Part shown: positions 60,875 to 64,000 of the stretch, in pieces
How the letters are laid out: each line of letters begins with the position of its first letter
Numbering within the stretch: the stretch's first letter is position 1
Assembly: GCF_002263515.1 (NCBI RefSeq)
Contig: NZ_CP022752.1
Span: forward strand, 558,001-622,000
DNA from: Actinopolyspora erythraea
GTDB taxonomy: Bacteria > Actinomycetota > Actinomycetes > Mycobacteriales > Pseudonocardiaceae
DNA length: 64,000 bases
Direction: 5' to 3'
Position numbers and translations under genes: made by a program
The notes under the pieces: generated by a model
The model's input: only the letters and a program-made list of their open reading frames with translations
What the model was told of the DNA's origin: nothing
The model's database searches: none

Positions 60875-61336
60875 ATGAGACCTCCCACCGGAAGGGCCAG
60901 CACGGCGCTGGCCGTGCTGGGGTGGTGCTGCGCCGCCGCGCTCGCGGTGGGGGTGGGACTGGCCGCGGTGTCCGCCCTGGGACGCGGCATCCTCGACGGT
61001 GGACCGCCGATGACCTCCCCGGAGCAGGTACGACGCGAGCTGGCGCGTCCCGCGCCCAGTACGCCGGGAGATGGTGCCGAGCGGCCGGATGCGGGCGGGG
61101 CCGGTTCGGCGCGGGTGGACCGGACGCCGGGAGGGACGGTGACCGCCGGTTGTTCCGGGGACGAGTTGGCCTCGTTGCGCTCCTGGAGCCCGGCCCAGGG
61201 GTTCCGCGCCAGGGACGTGGAGGACGGGCCGGTCGAGGAAGCCGAACTCACCTTCGAGTCCGAGGAGACGGAAGTGGAGATCACCGTGGTCTGCGACGGA
61301 ACGAGGCCGCTGGTCTCCACCGAGATCGACCGCTGA
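60875..61336 (+). CDS. Membrane-anchored hypothetical protein
   Basis: Protein of 153 aa with an N-terminal membrane helix ('ALAVLGWCCAAALAVGVGLA') and an extracytoplasmic acidic domain with two Cys ('VTAGCSGDELASLRSW', 'EVEITVVCDGTRPLVSTEID'). ATG 60875 is leaderless: CATAGT (60862-60867) ends 7 nt upstream. It is divergent from the response regulator and could be part of its circuit. Confidence 0.75.
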   Translation: MRPPTGRASTALAVLGWCCAAALAVGVGLAAVSALGRGILDGGPPMTSPEQVRRELARPAPSTPGDGAERPDAGGAGSARVDRTPGGTVTAGCSGDELASLRSWSPAQGFRARDVEDGPVEEAELTFESEETEVEITVVCDGTRPLVSTEIDR

Positions 61337-61434
61337 ACGGGCGGACCCGGGCGGTTCAGCCCGTCGCCCGAGAGATCGGCGTGTCCCGCTCCCCCGGGGA
61401 GGCTCGGACCGCCCCCGGGGAACGCGGGCTCGGT

Positions 61435-62805
<1,371 letters not shown>

Positions 62806-62878
62806 TCACCCGAGCGAAGCCGCCCCGTGACGTGCCGCCGTCCCGGGCGTCGCCGGGGGAGTCCCGTGGAACGTCCGC

Positions 62879-63448
62879 TCAACCGCCGCGGCTCGCGTTG
62901 TGATCGGTATCATACTCGCTGAGCTGTTCGACCAGGTCGGTGCGCGCCCTGGCCACGCGGGACCGGACCGTGCCGATCCGGCAGCCCGCGACCTCGGCCG
63001 TCTCCTCGTAGCTGAGCCCGACGACCTGGGTCAGCACGAACGCCTCCCTGCGCCTGGGGTCGAGCGCCTCCAGCGCGCTGCGCAGCGCGTAGCCGTCCGA
63101 CATGGTGGTGCTTCGCGGTTGGGCCCGTTCCGCCGCGAGCTGCCAGTCCGCGAGGTCGGCGGGGCGCGGCCTGCGGTCGCGCTGCCTGATGTGGTCGGCG
63201 GCGACCCGGCGCGCGATCGACATCAACCAGGTGCGGGCCGAGGAACGACCTCGGTAGGAGGACAGGGAGCGGAACGCACGCAGGTAGCACTCCTGGGTGA
63301 GGTCCTCCGCGACGCCCGGGTCGGCCAAGTGCCGCAGCAGCTGCCACACCTGGCGCTGCGTGCCGCGCACGAACCTCGTGGCGGCGTTGGTGTCCCCCTG
63401 CTTCGCCGCCAGCGCGCAGCGTGTGAGTTCCTGGTCGTCCACGCCCAT
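62879..63448 (-). CDS. ECF RNA polymerase sigma factor (SigC-like)
   Basis: Protein of 189 aa. Region 2 ('DLTQECYLRAFRSLSSYRGR', 'ARTWLMSIARRVAADHIRQR') and region 4 ('RREAFVLTQVVGLSYEETAE', 'CRIGTVRSRVARARTDLVEQ') are typical; it resembles M. tuberculosis SigC. ATG 63448 is chosen ('MGVDDQELTRCALAAKQ'); GTG 63442 is possible. It is divergent from a zf-HC2 anti-sigma gene. Confidence 0.9.
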   Translation of the reverse strand: MGVDDQELTRCALAAKQGDTNAATRFVRGTQRQVWQLLRHLADPGVAEDLTQECYLRAFRSLSSYRGRSSARTWLMSIARRVAADHIRQRDRRPRPADLADWQLAAERAQPRSTTMSDGYALRSALEALDPRRREAFVLTQVVGLSYEETAEVAGCRIGTVRSRVARARTDLVEQLSEYDTDHNASRGG

Positions 63449-63633
63449 GTCCAATGAGTTTCGGGGCCCGGGCCCGCTGCCACGGTCGTCCGGCCCACTC
63501 GACCGCGTGAGCCGTCGCGGTCGGCTCGCCGCGCGCGAGCCGCCTTCACCGTGCAGAACCATACGCGTGTCCGGAGTGATCTCCGGTCCGGGAGCCGGGA
63601 ACCACACGGGGCTCGCGAACGACCAGTACGGAC

Positions 63634-64000
63634 GTGGACTGCGTGACGAGTGTCGAGATCCTCTCCGCCGAGCTCGACGGTGCGACCACCGAGGAGGAGT
63701 CACGGCGGGCGCGGCGTCACCTGGAGGGCTGCGCCGAGTGCCGCCTGCGGCACGACCGGTTCCGTGCGCTGCACCGGGCGGTGCGGGTCATGCCCGCCGA
63801 GTCCGGTCCCGACGTCACCGACGCCGTGCTGCCCGCCCTGCGTCCCAGGCGGTTGGACCGGCTCCGCGGCGAGGCCGGGGGGCGAGCGCGCGTGCTGCTG
63901 CGCTGGGCACTGGCCCTGGTGGCGGTGCTCCAGCTGGCGGTGGCGCTGCTGCAGCTCACCGGAGTGGAAATCCGCGTCGGGGCCGAGACCGCCCGGACGA
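63634..64000 (+). CDS. Anti-sigma factor with zf-HC2 zinc finger (3' end outside window)
   Basis: First 122 codons: 'VDCVTSVEILSAELDGATTE', then the finger 'RHLEGCAECRLRHDRF' (His-x3-Cys-x2-Cys) and, near residue 85, a membrane helix ('LLRWALALVAVLQLAVALLQ'). Such proteins hold ECF sigma factors inactive. GTG 63634 is preferred over GTG 63643 because it supplies the usual N-terminal 'MDC'. The gene runs off the right edge. Confidence 0.82.
   Translation, partial: MDCVTSVEILSAELDGATTEEESRRARRHLEGCAECRLRHDRFRALHRAVRVMPAESGPDVTDAVLPALRPRRLDRLRGEAGGRARVLLRWALALVAVLQLAVALLQLTGVEIRVGAETART

Overview
The window is high-GC DNA (roughly 70% by eye) from an actinobacterium, most likely Pseudonocardiales. 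The markers are a conservon (sensor kinase, roadblock, DUF742 and GTPase genes), SepH, an Rpf protein with a LysM domain, XRE/DUF397 pairs, and many leaderless genes that begin with GTG or ATG 6-7 nt after a TANNNT box. The genus cannot be fixed from the sequence alone.

Backbone. From memory of the Mycobacterium tuberculosis H37Rv gene order, the core genes follow Rv0861c-Rv0884c almost collinearly: XPB helicase (1-1134), helicase-associated protein (12388-14700), a small basic/acidic protein (14891), moaC, a mog-moaE fusion, rpfA, moaD, moaA, a YccF protein (27487), a CspB-type cold-shock protein (40340), a DUF2771 lipoprotein, a DUF2530 protein, MarR, MFS, a SpoU methyltransferase, sepH and serC. 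Other modules are inserted into this frame: a nitrate/sulfonate-type ABC transporter (2284-6377), a four-gene conservon (6890-12296), malic enzyme, a modABC operon headed by an HTH-TOBE protein (23213-26385), and an accessory region at about 29.3-38.5 kb.

Molybdenum block. moaC and mog-moaE (+), moaD and moaA (-), and the divergent HTH-TOBE/modABC operon put molybdate uptake and molybdopterin synthesis side by side. rpfA lies inside this block with a perfect TGTGA-N6-TCACA CRP-type site and a long structured leader.

Accessory region (29.3-38.5 kb). It holds a divergent DUF397/XRE pair whose leader can hide its own ribosome-binding site, a cluster of tiny translationally coupled genes, a 37-codon CxLPxGH protein, and two orphan two-repeat type I-E-like CRISPR remnants with exact 61-bp periods. 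It also holds a membrane protein with a ribbon-helix-helix-like tail, a decayed copy of that gene's 3' end, and a tandem ~1.1-kb duplication. The duplicated unit is a RelE-like toxin, its partner, and the 3' end of the neighbouring acyl-CoA synthetase gene.

Right part (38.7-64 kb). It holds an R2-like ligand-binding oxidase with all metal ligands, a cold-shock protein, a GHKL-ATPase protein of unknown role, MarR/MFS, an Fe/Mn superoxide dismutase, a glutamate-cysteine ligase family enzyme, a Bcr/CflA exporter, an RNA methyltransferase, sepH, a PepSY protein with a two-component system, serC, and a SigC-like ECF sigma factor divergent from a zinc-finger anti-sigma gene cut by the window end. 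A near-perfect IdeR/DtxR iron box sits at the end of the MFS gene. It has leaderless-promoter spacing and is followed at once by a 15-bp hairpin, facing the 3' end of sod.

Two families of intergenic stem-loop repeats were found, one with a compensatory base change between its two copies.
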